This document shows, piece by piece, positions 54,172-63,388 of a stretch of DNA of 64,000 nt. The first letter of the stretch is position 1. Each line of letters begins with the position of its first letter. The DNA comes from Catenovulum sediminis (GTDB taxonomy: Bacteria > Pseudomonadota > Gammaproteobacteria > Enterobacterales > Alteromonadaceae). Both the position numbers and the translations under genes were made by a program. The notes below the pieces were generated by a model. It saw only the letters and a list, made by a program, of their open reading frames with translations. It had not been told where the DNA came from and did no database searches. The stretch is from positions 2,790,001 to 2,854,000 of the forward strand of contig NZ_CP041660.1 in the NCBI RefSeq assembly GCF_007289895.1, read 5' to 3'.

Positions 54172-54186
54172 TGGCACACCCTGTGC
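54172..54186 (+). promoter_or_regulatory. Sigma-54 promoter of the fliE operon
   Basis: TGGCAC (54172-54177), five bases, then GTGC (54183-54186) fits the -24/-12 consensus with one change (GTGC for TTGC). It lies about 58 bases before the fliE start, as in other polar-flagellar gammaproteobacteria. Confidence 0.8.
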
Positions 54187-54244
54187 ATTACCCCTTTTAA
54201 CAAGATTCAAAAGTTCAATATTTTGACACGAAAGGGGTAACAAT

Positions 54245-54583
54245 ATGAAAATTGGAGCAGACAACCTATACGCACAAATGCAATCTTTGGCGGCACAGGC
54301 TGGTACACCTATCCAATCAGAAGTCGCACCTGTCGGACCAAAAGTTGAAAATGCGAATTCATCAACCTTTGGTAAATTACTTAATCAAGCCGTCGAAAAC
54401 GTCAACGAACTCGGGCACAAATCTAAAGAGATGACCAACCGATTTGAAATGGGTGATCAAAGTGTATCGCTGGCTGACGTTATGATAGCTAAAGGTAAAG
54501 CAGGTATCGCTTTCGAAGCAACTGTGCATGTACGCAACAAAGTGATGGAAGCGTACGATAAAATTAGCAACATGCCTGTATAA
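54245..54583 (+). CDS. fliE: FliE, MS ring-rod junction protein
   Basis: 112 residues, normal length. The C-terminal half reads SLADVMIAKGKAGIAFEATV and VRNKVMEAYDKISNMPV, the FliE signature. FliE joins the MS ring to the proximal rod and is exported by the flagellar secretion system. The ATG has a strong AAAGGGG upstream. It is the first gene of a run that continues through fliM. Confidence 0.95.
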   Translation: MKIGADNLYAQMQSLAAQAGTPIQSEVAPVGPKVENANSSTFGKLLNQAVENVNELGHKSKEMTNRFEMGDQSVSLADVMIAKGKAGIAFEATVHVRNKVMEAYDKISNMPV

Positions 54584-54601
54584 CACAGTATTTCGGAGTA
54601 A

Positions 54602-56323
54602 ATGAACGTGGCTGAACAAGGTGCATCAACAGATATCATGGTAAACGACAATAACACAGATGTCGCAACCTCAGATATGTCTACAGAAGAACAAAAATCC
54701 GGATTTATGGGTTCACTTGGCAATGTTGATATATTACGCCAAGTGACCTTAATACTGGCACTCGCAATCTGTTTAGCCATTGCAATTTTTATCATTGTCT
54801 GGGCGCGCGAACCTGATTTTCGCCCATTGGGTAAAATGGAAACAGAAGAACTGATCTCCACACTCGATTTCCTCGATCAACAAAAAATAGAATACCGCCT
54901 AGACGGTGATGTGATTTATGTCATCGAAGATGAATACCAAGACATTAAATTAAAAATGACGCGCTCTGGGTTATCAAGCGGTCCTGCAAAAGGCGACGAC
55001 ATATTATTGACAGATATGGGTTTTGGCGTCAGCCAACGTGTTGAAGCCGAGCGACTAAAATATAGTCGCGAGCAAACTTTAGCACGCACAATAGAAGAGC
55101 TACATTCCATTCAACGTGCAAAAGTATTATTGGCGATACCAAAAGAAAACGTCTTTGCACGGCATGAAAAAAAACCAAGCGCTACTGTCGTACTAACCAT
55201 GAAACGCGGCAAAATGCTCGCATCAGAAGAAGTCGATTCTGTCGTTGATATCGTTTCATCAGCCGTTCAAGGGTTAGAGCCAACACGCGTCACAGTAACA
55301 GACCAAAATGGTCGATTATTAAATTCAGGTTCACAAAACGACTTGTCTTCCAGAACCCGAAAAGAATATGAAATTGAGCAAAAACGAGAAGCTGAATACC
55401 TCGAAAAAATCGACTCAATATTAATTCCTGTGGTTGGCTTAGGTAATTATACCGCGCAAGTTGATGTCACAATGGACTTTACCTCAATTGAGCAAACACA
55501 AAAACGTTACAATCCTGATTTGCCTGCCGTGCGCAGTGAAATGACGGTCGAAACAAACTCACTGGGCGGCATCGCAGCGGGTATTCCGGGGGCATTGACA
55601 AATCAACCCCCGCTAGAATCTAACATCCCAGAAGAAGCTAGAGGGGGGGACGGCAATGCTTCTCCCAGTAAAAGTCATCGTGAAGCGACACGAAATTATG
55701 AACTAGACACAACAATTAGTCATACCCGCCAGCAAACCGGTGTAATTCGCCGTTTAAGTGTGTCGGTTGCGGTTGATTATTTGCCAAATGTAAATGACGA
55801 AACCAATGAAACAACCTATGATCCCAGAACCACAGCCGAGCTCGCAAATATCCGAAGATTATTACAAGGTGGTCTTGGTTTTGATGTGCAGCGTGGTGAT
55901 ACGTTAGAAGTTGTAACTGTGCCTTTTGTTCGTACCGATTTAGGTGAAATTGAAGAAACACCACTGCTTGAACAACCTTGGTTTACTAAATTAGTACGCT
56001 TGTTATTAGGTACAATTATCATCGTAGTGCTAATCTTAGCGGTAGTTCGTCCGATGTTACGTAAGTTAATTTATCCAGAAGAAGTGGTGGATGAGTATTC
56101 AGACGACTCAATTTCATCGGGTGTTGATTTAGGTGATGAAACCATTGACATGTTATCGGCAGATTTTGATGCAAGTTCAGTTGGTTTCAATCAGGATGGT
56201 ACCTTGATGTTACCAGATCTGCACAAAGACGAAGACGTATTAAAAGCGGTTCGAGCGTTAGTTGCCAACGAACCAATATTATCCGCACAAGTTGTAAAAG
56301 CATGGTTGAACGAAGATGCCTGA
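54602..56323 (+). CDS. fliF: FliF, flagellar MS-ring protein
   Basis: 573 residues. Membrane helices are near residues 42-64 (ILALAICLAIAIFIIVWA) and about 465-485 (LLLGTIIIVVLILAVV), with the periplasmic ring-building domains between them. The conserved RLKYSREQTLARTIEEL and KRGKMLASEEVDSVVDIVSS are present. The C-terminal tail (about 520-573) should bind FliG. GGAG precedes the ATG; the stop overlaps fliG by eight bases. Confidence 0.95.
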   Translation: MNVAEQGASTDIMVNDNNTDVATSDMSTEEQKSGFMGSLGNVDILRQVTLILALAICLAIAIFIIVWAREPDFRPLGKMETEELISTLDFLDQQKIEYRLDGDVIYVIEDEYQDIKLKMTRSGLSSGPAKGDDILLTDMGFGVSQRVEAERLKYSREQTLARTIEELHSIQRAKVLLAIPKENVFARHEKKPSATVVLTMKRGKMLASEEVDSVVDIVSSAVQGLEPTRVTVTDQNGRLLNSGSQNDLSSRTRKEYEIEQKREAEYLEKIDSILIPVVGLGNYTAQVDVTMDFTSIEQTQKRYNPDLPAVRSEMTVETNSLGGIAAGIPGALTNQPPLESNIPEEARGGDGNASPSKSHREATRNYELDTTISHTRQQTGVIRRLSVSVAVDYLPNVNDETNETTYDPRTTAELANIRRLLQGGLGFDVQRGDTLEVVTVPFVRTDLGEIEETPLLEQPWFTKLVRLLLGTIIIVVLILAVVRPMLRKLIYPEEVVDEYSDDSISSGVDLGDETIDMLSADFDASSVGFNQDGTLMLPDLHKDEDVLKAVRALVANEPILSAQVVKAWLNEDA

Positions 56324-57356
56324 TCAAGAAGTCGCAAATACATCAGAAGAATATGATATCTCCCGTTTAGACGGGATAGAAAAAGCAGCGGTTCTATTGT
56401 TAAGTTTATCCGAAGAAGACGCAGCGCAAATTTTAAAACACCTTGAGCCAAAAGAAGTGCAAAAGGTTGGTATGGCGATGGCCTCTCTTGACGATTTTAG
56501 TCAGGGCAAAATAACGGCTATCCATAAATTATTTATCGATGAAATACAAAGATTCAGCACCATAGGCTTCCAGAGCCAAGAATTTGTCAGAAAAGCCCTA
56601 ACGGCCGCATTGGGCGAAGATAAAGCGGGCAACCTGATCGAACAAATTATTATGGGTAGTGGTGCCAAAGGTTTAGATTCACTCAAGTGGATGGATTCTA
56701 AACAGGTGGCAAACATTATCCGAAATGAGCACCCGCAGATTCAAACTATCGTATTGGCTTATTTAGAGCCAGAGCAGTCGGCGGAAATCATGAGTCAATT
56801 CTCTGAAAAAGTGCGATTAGACCTAATGATGCGTATTGCAAATTTAGAAGAAGTTCAGCCAGCCGCATTGCAAGAATTGAACGAAATAATGGAGAAACAG
56901 TTCGCAGGTCAAGCGGGTGCGCAAGCTGCGAAAATGGGCGGCTTAAAAGCAGCTGCCGATATCATGAACTACCTAGATACCAACATTGAAGGCCAGTTGA
57001 TGGATTCAATCCGTGAACATGACGAAGAAATGAGTCAGCAAATCCAGGATCTAATGTTTGTCTTTGATAACTTAGCCGATGTAGATGACAAGGGTATTCA
57101 GGCGATCCTGCGTGAAGTACAACAAGATGTGCTTATGCGAGCCATAAAAGGTGCAGATGAGAGCTTAAAAGAGAAAATTCTGGGCAATATGTCAAAACGC
57201 GCGGCCGAAATGTTGGCAGATGATTTAGAAGCTATGGGCCCCATTCGAATCAGTGAAGTAGAAGCAGCACAAAAAGAAGTGTTGTCTATTGCCCGCAGGT
57301 TGGCGGACGCAGGTGAAGTGATGCTTGGCGGCGGTGGCGGCGAAGAGTTCTTATAG
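56316..57356 (+). CDS. fliG: FliG, flagellar motor switch protein
   Basis: 346 residues. LDGIEKAAVLLLSLSEEDAA opens the N-terminal domain that binds FliF. EHPQIQTIVLAYLEPEQSA is the central EHPQ motif that binds FliM. The charged torque helix lies in RAIKGADESLKEKILGNMSK. It ends with a glycine-rich tail (GGGGGEEF) and is slightly longer than the enteric protein. It overlaps fliF. Confidence 0.95.
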   Translation: MPDQEVANTSEEYDISRLDGIEKAAVLLLSLSEEDAAQILKHLEPKEVQKVGMAMASLDDFSQGKITAIHKLFIDEIQRFSTIGFQSQEFVRKALTAALGEDKAGNLIEQIIMGSGAKGLDSLKWMDSKQVANIIRNEHPQIQTIVLAYLEPEQSAEIMSQFSEKVRLDLMMRIANLEEVQPAALQELNEIMEKQFAGQAGAQAAKMGGLKAAADIMNYLDTNIEGQLMDSIREHDEEMSQQIQDLMFVFDNLADVDDKGIQAILREVQQDVLMRAIKGADESLKEKILGNMSKRAAEMLADDLEAMGPIRISEVEAAQKEVLSIARRLADAGEVMLGGGGGEEFL

Positions 57357-57368
57357 GTATTAAACTAA

Positions 57369-58160
57369 ATGGTAGATGATTTTAAATTTCGTAAATCAAT
57401 TCGCAGTGATGATGAAATACTCAAAGAATTGAAAACATGGAATATCCCAATTGTTGAATCAGAAGCCAACAATAAAGCGGATGATTACACGAATGCACTG
57501 GGTAAACCTGAAGGTTGGACATATGAAGAGCCAGAGCCAGAACCGGAGGCGCCCAAACCATTAACCATAGAAGAACTCGAAGCCATTAGGCAAGCCGCAT
57601 ACGAAGAAGGGTTTGCCGAGGGTAAAGAAGAAGGTTTTGTAAAAGGCGAAGCTGAAGGAAAAGAACAAGGCTATCAAGCTGGCTTTGAAGCCGGTAAAGA
57701 AGCTGGCCATCAGGAAGGTTTGGAAAGTGGTACAAGTATCATGGAAGAGAAAGCGGATATCTGGAATCAACTGATTCAACAGTTAGACAATCCACTGCAA
57801 AAGATGGATGAAAACGTAGAAAAAGAACTATTACAGCTTGCGGTCGCACTTGCCAAAGCGGTCATTAATACTGAACTACAAACTAACGACAGTATTATTT
57901 TACAAAGCATCAAACAAGCGGTAGAAAAACTACCGTTTAATACCAAACAATGCCAAATATTTGTCAATCCAGAAGATTATGAAACCGTGATTAACCAATA
58001 TACAACAGCTGAAATCGAACGCAGAAATTGGCATGTTTCGGCCGATCCAAATATTTCACGTGGCAGTGTTGAAATACAAACAGAGCTCACCAGTATCACC
58101 TATACCATCGAAGACAGGGTACGCGAAGTATTTGCTCAACTAGAAGATCAAACTGGCTAG
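57369..58160 (+). CDS. fliH: FliH, regulator of the flagellar export ATPase
   Basis: 263 residues. After an acidic Pro/Glu stretch (EEPEPEPEAPKP) comes a run of glycine-spaced repeats (GFAEGKEEGFVKGEAEGKEQ and onward), the GxxxG helix typical of FliH. A globular C-terminal domain binds FliI (LAVALAKAVINTELQ; SRGSVEIQTELTSI). FliH holds FliI at the export gate. Its position between fliG and fliI supports the call. Confidence 0.93.
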   Translation: MVDDFKFRKSIRSDDEILKELKTWNIPIVESEANNKADDYTNALGKPEGWTYEEPEPEPEAPKPLTIEELEAIRQAAYEEGFAEGKEEGFVKGEAEGKEQGYQAGFEAGKEAGHQEGLESGTSIMEEKADIWNQLIQQLDNPLQKMDENVEKELLQLAVALAKAVINTELQTNDSIILQSIKQAVEKLPFNTKQCQIFVNPEDYETVINQYTTAEIERRNWHVSADPNISRGSVEIQTELTSITYTIEDRVREVFAQLEDQTG

Positions 58161-58231
58161 GCAATTGCAACTGTATTGGTTAATAGTCAAATTACTGGGA
58201 ATAAGTCATTTAATTGACGGTGGCATCAAGT

Positions 58232-59563
58232 ATGGCATTAGCGCTTAGTGAAAAAATTAACAGCTACCAAAAATTAGTCGGGCAAAGTAAGCCTAAAGTG
58301 GCCGGGCGTCTAACGCGGGTTATTGGATTAACGTTAGAGGCGGTAGGGTGTCAGGCAGCGGTCGGCAGCCATTGCAAAGTGGAAACCGATTCGGGTTATA
58401 TCGATGCTGAGGTGGTTGGTTTTGAAGGCGAAAAAATTTATCTGATGCCAAGTGAAGAAGTCACCGGTATATTACCCGGCGCGAAAGTAATCCCCGCGAG
58501 TATCCAGCAAAAAATTACTTTTAGCATGTCATTATTGGGCCGTGTATTAGATGCACGCGGTCAGCCCATTGACGGTTTAGGACGTATTTCCGATGCAAAC
58601 GAACCTTCATATCAAAGTAAAAAGCTGAATCCGCTGAATCGAAAACCCATTAAACAACCGCTTGATGTTGGTATAAAAGCCATCAATTCTATATTGACTG
58701 TGGGCATGGGCCAGCGTATCGGTTTGTTTGCCGGTTCTGGTGTGGGTAAAAGTGTGCTGCTCGGCATGATGACTCGCGGTACGGCAGCCGATGTGATTGT
58801 TGTTGGATTAATTGGTGAACGTGGCCGGGAAGTAAAAGAATTTATTGATGAAATTTTAGGAGACGAAGGCCGGCAGCGCGCTGTTGTAATTGCTGCGCCA
58901 GCTGATAACGCGCCATTGATGCGTTTAAAAGGATGTGAAACGGCTTTGTCTGTTGCTGAATATTTTCGTGATCAAGGTTTAAATGTTTTGTTGCTGGTAG
59001 ATTCAATTACCCGCTACGCACAGGCTCAGCGGGAAATTGCCCTTGCCGTTGGCGAACCACCTGCAACAAAAGGTTACCCACCTTCCGTTTTTGCTAAACT
59101 ACCTGCATTGGTTGAAAGAGCGGGTAATGGGGGGGACGGGCAAGGTTCTATCACGGCATTTTTTACCGTGTTATCTGAAGGTGATGATATGCAAGATCCA
59201 ATCGCGGATGCATCACGCGCAATTTTAGATGGCCACATTGTGCTATCCCGTGATTTGGCTGATCAAGGGCACTATCCTGCGATTGATATTGCAAAATCTA
59301 TTAGTCGGGTGATGCCTGCTGTGACCAGCGAAGAGCATCAAATGCAGGCGCGTATTGTTAAGCAACTCTATTCCAGTTATCAAAACAGCAAAGACTTAAT
59401 TTCAATTGGCGCATATACCAAAGGGAGTGATGCAATCGTTGATGCGGCAATCAAACTCAAGCCTAAAATGGATAAGTTTTTACAACAAGGTATGAGTGAC
59501 GTCATTAATTATGATGACTGTTTAAATTTATTGGCATCTGTTACCAGTTCGATGAGGGCCTAA
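58232..59563 (+). CDS. fliI: FliI, flagellar export ATPase
   Basis: About 443 residues. The Walker A loop [48 protein letters not shown] and [18 protein letters not shown] are the F1-type ATPase elements of FliI. The frame is open from TTG 58214. ATG 58232 is preferred because GGTGG stands eight bases upstream and the added residues are atypical. FliI powers export of rod, hook and filament proteins. Confidence 0.93.
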   Translation: MALALSEKINSYQKLVGQSKPKVAGRLTRVIGLTLEAVGCQAAVGSHCKVETDSGYIDAEVVGFEGEKIYLMPSEEVTGILPGAKVIPASIQQKITFSMSLLGRVLDARGQPIDGLGRISDANEPSYQSKKLNPLNRKPIKQPLDVGIKAINSILTVGMGQRIGLFAGSGVGKSVLLGMMTRGTAADVIVVGLIGERGREVKEFIDEILGDEGRQRAVVIAAPADNAPLMRLKGCETALSVAEYFRDQGLNVLLLVDSITRYAQAQREIALAVGEPPATKGYPPSVFAKLPALVERAGNGGDGQGSITAFFTVLSEGDDMQDPIADASRAILDGHIVLSRDLADQGHYPAIDIAKSISRVMPAVTSEEHQMQARIVKQLYSSYQNSKDLISIGAYTKGSDAIVDAAIKLKPKMDKFLQQGMSDVINYDDCLNLLASVTSSMRA

Positions 59564-59566
59564 CCA

Positions 59567-60007
59567 ATGAATAAACAATTAATGTTAGTGGCTGATATTG
59601 AAAAGAAAAAAGAAGATCAACTGGCACAAAAATATGCACAAGCAACGCAAGACTTAACACAGCAGCATGAAAAGTTAGCTGGTCTAGAAAAATATCAGCG
59701 TGATTATATGAATACGGTTATTGAATCCGGTAAACAGGGATTAAGCAGTTCGGGCTTTCAGCGGTTGCAGAGTTTTATCACCCAGTTAGATAAAGCCTGT
59801 CATCAACAAAGAGATAATATCCAGAAAGCTGAGAAAGTGGTTGACCAGCGAAGAGCACTTTGGCTGCAACAACAGAGAAAGCGTAAATCGATTGAAACTG
59901 TGATTGAGAGACAGCGCAAGATAGAACAACTCAGACTTGATCGTGAAGAGCAAAAAATGTTTGACGAATATGCAACGAATCAAGCGACCCGAAGACTGCA
60001 AGGTTAG
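59567..60007 (+). CDS. fliJ: FliJ, flagellar export chaperone/coupling protein
   Basis: 146 residues, almost wholly charged coiled coil (VADIEKKKEDQLAQKYAQAT; RQRKIEQLRLDREEQKMFDE). It begins three bases after the fliI stop, as expected for FliJ, which sits like a shaft in the FliI ring. Primary sequence of this family is weakly conserved, so the call leans on position and coiled-coil character. Confidence 0.88.
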   Translation: MNKQLMLVADIEKKKEDQLAQKYAQATQDLTQQHEKLAGLEKYQRDYMNTVIESGKQGLSSSGFQRLQSFITQLDKACHQQRDNIQKAEKVVDQRRALWLQQQRKRKSIETVIERQRKIEQLRLDREEQKMFDEYATNQATRRLQG

Positions 60008-60199
60008 TCCGCATTGTATAAAGATCAGTTGGTATAAATATTGAATTAAACAACAAGAGCAAAATAAAAAACGAACAACCATCGGATAGTTTGACACTTT
60101 TAAATGTGAAAACAATCCAGATTAATCGCTAACCAACTGATATGTATATATTTAGTAAAATGGGTTAGCAAGGTCTCATTCATGTTTGGGAAATGACTT

Positions 60200-62749
60200 A
60201 TGCAGTATATTGCCAATATTCCGTCAAATATTGCCGCCAATGTTACGATAGAACAAAAGAGAACAGCGGCCGAGCAAACTAAAAAAGCAACTCAAAGCAC
60301 TGACAAAGGCTTTGAAGCATATATTTATCAGCAGCATGAAAAAAACCTTCGTCAAAATGAAACTCAGAACCGTAAACCGCAAAACACTGAGAAAACAGTT
60401 GAGCCTAGCGCCTCGCAATTAAAATCAAACAATGAAAATAGCGCTGCGAGAAAAGCGGATAATCAGACTCAGGCTACTAAATCGCAACAGATTGACGCGG
60501 GAGCAGTGAACTCTGAAAAGACAGATAAAACAGCAACGCGAAAGCAACCGCAGAATGATGTTAATGATGCTAAAAGCGATACCAAGGGTATTGATAAAGA
60601 GAGCAATACAAAAGAAAGTCATACACGAGAAAGCAGTCTCAAGGAAAACACGCTTAAAGAAAACAGAGCTCTAGAAAACAGCTTAGAACAAAGCCTTTCA
60701 ACTGACCGTCATATTAAAAATGATGCGAAAGTTCAGGGCATGGATACTAGATTGATTCACAGTGATGTTAAGAAAACTGCCGAAGCGGTAGCCACTGCCG
60801 CCGGACAAAAACAGGTTAATGACGGACAAAAAAGTGAAGAAAGCTTCGATTTATTAAGCTTTCTGAATAAATCAAACAGTGCCAAGGTGAGCTCTAGTAA
60901 ATCTGCTGAAAAGCCATTGGCAAATGAAGACAAAAACAGTTTAGATAAAGTCGATCTATCCACTAAAGCACAAAGCCCAGCAAAAGAGGGCAAGTTAGGC
61001 GCGGATGATATCTTGCAGCAAGTTTTAATCAACCCTGATGCGACTCAAAAAAATGCGTCTACAGCGGCTAAAGAAGAGAGTCTTGGTGGTAAAACTGGCG
61101 TTGAATCATTGTCAAATCGTCAAATAAAAGAAGGCATGTCGCCAAAACCCCAAAATGGTCTGGACGATCTATTGGGTAAGGGGCCGTTAAAAAGTGAACT
61201 CAACACGCAAAAAGAAAATAACGGTGCTGTAGCGGGTAACCCAGATAAAGCGCTCGCTGGTGGGAAAGCAAACACTGCTGCGATACAAACCCAAGCCGGC
61301 GAGGTCAAAGCAAAGGGACAGACTTTGATTGATGGAAAAGCGGTCAATGCTGAGCTTGCTGCAAACGAAAAAGTGAACTCTGCAGCAGTTGCAGATGTTG
61401 CTAAAGATGCAGGTGAAAAAGACCAAGCAGCTTTAAATGCCAATGCAACGCACAAACAGATATCAGAAAAATCTCAGCAAATAGCAGAAAATGGTTTAGC
61501 AAAAGCCAGCGAATCTAAGACTAATAAAAAGATCTCTGATGAATTGATGAATCAGACCGGTGTAAATCAAACAAGCCTAACAGCTGAATCTAAAAAAGCT
61601 TCGGCCGTGGAGGCTGAAAAACCAGTCAGTACCCAACCACTGGTAGATAAACGCGTTAATAGTCAAACAGGTACGCAGCACAGTCTGACTGAAAAAGCCG
61701 ACCTTGGCGCCGTCGAAAAAAGTCTGGTTGAAGGTATAACAAATGATAAAGGTAGCCCAAAAGGTAGCCAAGAGGCAGCCCGTTCAACAACTGCAATAAA
61801 AGAGACAGCTGCAATAAAAGAAACAACTGCGGACAAAAATAAATCGGCTGCTGCTACTTCACCTGATGTAGACAAGACGGTAGCAACGGCCTTTGCTTCA
61901 GCTGAATTCCAAGCGGAAAGTATCGTATCAGAACAACCAGCGGCAGATGGTAAACAAGAAGTACAAAATAAATATAGTGGGAATGATAAAACATTATTGA
62001 CCACCAAAAACAATGAAGGCTCAGACAAAACAGTCGTCAGTAAATTTGCGGAAAGTCAGAAGCTGAACAAAAGTGAAACAGACGCACAGCAGGAACACGT
62101 AAAGCCGTTGGAAACTGAATCTATCATAGGAGAGCAGGTTTTAGGTGAGCAACTACATGCAGAAGTTACACAAAAGGTGAATGAGCAAAAAGCGGCAGCA
62201 GACACTCGGGTACAAAATACACAATTTACTCATCAGCAAGTTCAGCACAAACAAGAAAGTATTCAGGCTGAAAAAGTAGCAGACAAACAGAACCAGATGA
62301 CTCAGCTAAAAGAGCAAATACAGCTACATAAACCTGAAGGTGCGACAGCTTTAAATGATGCTGTAAAATATATGATGAACGGACGCATTCAAGCCGCTGA
62401 AATTCGGCTGGACCCGCCAGAATTGGGTAGTATGCAAATTAAAATATCATTAAATGGTGATCAAGCCAGTGTCAGTATGCTTGTACAAAACCCGCAAGCA
62501 AAAGAAATGTTAGAGCAAACCATGCCGAAGCTTAAAGAAATGTTAGAGCAGCAAGGTTTACAAATGGGTGAGGCGAATGTTTCACAAAAACAGGAAGGTA
62601 AAGAGCAAAATGCATCGCAATCTGGTAACGGCGGAGCAGGTGGAAACGGTCAAGGGAATGGAGATGCAGATGAAAGTGGGGATGAACAGCTTGTTGGAGA
62701 ACAGAAAATCACCAATGGGCATTTGGGCGCAGTAGACTATTATGCATAA
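60200..62749 (+). CDS. fliK: FliK, flagellar hook-length control protein (long form)
   Basis: 849 residues, about twice the enteric FliK. The first 700 residues are low-complexity, rich in Lys, Ser, Ala, Gln and Asn, with short internal duplications such as AAIKETAAIKETT. The C-terminal hook-length domain is clear: MMNGRIQAAEIRLDPPELG, MQIKISLNGDQASVSMLVQN and MLEQTMPKLKEMLEQQGLQM. FliK acts as a molecular ruler and substrate-specificity switch, so the long N-terminal region may relate to hook length. A 192-bp gap with no clear promoter precedes it. Confidence 0.92.
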   Translation: MQYIANIPSNIAANVTIEQKRTAAEQTKKATQSTDKGFEAYIYQQHEKNLRQNETQNRKPQNTEKTVEPSASQLKSNNENSAARKADNQTQATKSQQIDAGAVNSEKTDKTATRKQPQNDVNDAKSDTKGIDKESNTKESHTRESSLKENTLKENRALENSLEQSLSTDRHIKNDAKVQGMDTRLIHSDVKKTAEAVATAAGQKQVNDGQKSEESFDLLSFLNKSNSAKVSSSKSAEKPLANEDKNSLDKVDLSTKAQSPAKEGKLGADDILQQVLINPDATQKNASTAAKEESLGGKTGVESLSNRQIKEGMSPKPQNGLDDLLGKGPLKSELNTQKENNGAVAGNPDKALAGGKANTAAIQTQAGEVKAKGQTLIDGKAVNAELAANEKVNSAAVADVAKDAGEKDQAALNANATHKQISEKSQQIAENGLAKASESKTNKKISDELMNQTGVNQTSLTAESKKASAVEAEKPVSTQPLVDKRVNSQTGTQHSLTEKADLGAVEKSLVEGITNDKGSPKGSQEAARSTTAIKETAAIKETTADKNKSAAATSPDVDKTVATAFASAEFQAESIVSEQPAADGKQEVQNKYSGNDKTLLTTKNNEGSDKTVVSKFAESQKLNKSETDAQQEHVKPLETESIIGEQVLGEQLHAEVTQKVNEQKAAADTRVQNTQFTHQQVQHKQESIQAEKVADKQNQMTQLKEQIQLHKPEGATALNDAVKYMMNGRIQAAEIRLDPPELGSMQIKISLNGDQASVSMLVQNPQAKEMLEQTMPKLKEMLEQQGLQMGEANVSQKQEGKEQNASQSGNGGAGGNGQGNGDADESGDEQLVGEQKITNGHLGAVDYYA

Positions 62750-62832
62750 AAGCATTACGGTAGCGGCAAAATCCGTTAAACTTACAAAAATTGATATAAA
62801 TACCTTTTTGCTTTTTTGATTGGAGATAAAAA

Positions 62833-63372
62833 ATGGCCGCAGAACAAGAAGAATTGCAGGTAGAAGAAGCCGGTGGTGGCAAGAAAAAACTGATTATCAT
62901 TATTGTAGCCGTAGTACTGGTATTGGTATTAGGCGGTGTCGGTTATTTTATGTTTATGGGCGGAGACGATTCTGCAGAGGCTGAAGTTTCATTAGATGAA
63001 GCGCCAGCGGCAGCTAACAATGCTTCTGGTGGGGGCGGCAATGTCGAGATTGGTGATGCCGTGTATGTCGCAATGCCTCGTCCGTTTGTATTCAATGTAC
63101 CTGGCGCCGATCGAGATCGTTTAGTGCAAATCAAGGTTCAACTATTAGTACGCGGCTCGCAAAACGAAGAGACAGCTAAAAAACATATTCCTTTGATTGA
63201 AGGGACATTGTTAAGGGTATTTAGTGGCACCAGTGCAGATTCATTAGGCACCAGTGCAGGCAAAGAAGCATTAAAAACCAGTTCGTTAAAAGCAGTACAA
63301 GATGAACTATTGAGTATTGCAGGTAGACCTGTAATCGAAAAAGTACTTTTTACCGGTTTTGTAATGCAGTAA
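62833..63372 (+). CDS. fliL: FliL, flagellar basal-body-associated protein
   Basis: 179 residues. One N-terminal membrane helix (KLIIIIVAVVLVLVLGGVGYF, about residues 19-39) follows a short cytoplasmic acidic stretch, and the periplasmic domain has VYVAMPRPFVFNVPG and LIEGTLLRVFSG. The C-terminus ends PVIEKVLFTGFVMQ, typical of FliL. It helps stator function. TTGGAG lies upstream of the ATG. Confidence 0.92.
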   Translation: MAAEQEELQVEEAGGGKKKLIIIIVAVVLVLVLGGVGYFMFMGGDDSAEAEVSLDEAPAAANNASGGGGNVEIGDAVYVAMPRPFVFNVPGADRDRLVQIKVQLLVRGSQNEETAKKHIPLIEGTLLRVFSGTSADSLGTSAGKEALKTSSLKAVQDELLSIAGRPVIEKVLFTGFVMQ

Positions 63373-63388
63373 TAGAAACGGCTGAAAC

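Noticed and set aside
54007-54240. A 77-residue open frame before fliE
   Set aside because: It is read through repeats and across the sigma-54 promoter and the fliE ribosome-binding site.
60008-60199. Sigma-54 promoter before fliK
   Set aside because: No TGGCAC-N5-TTGC match was found; TTGACAC near 60092 lacks a partner element.
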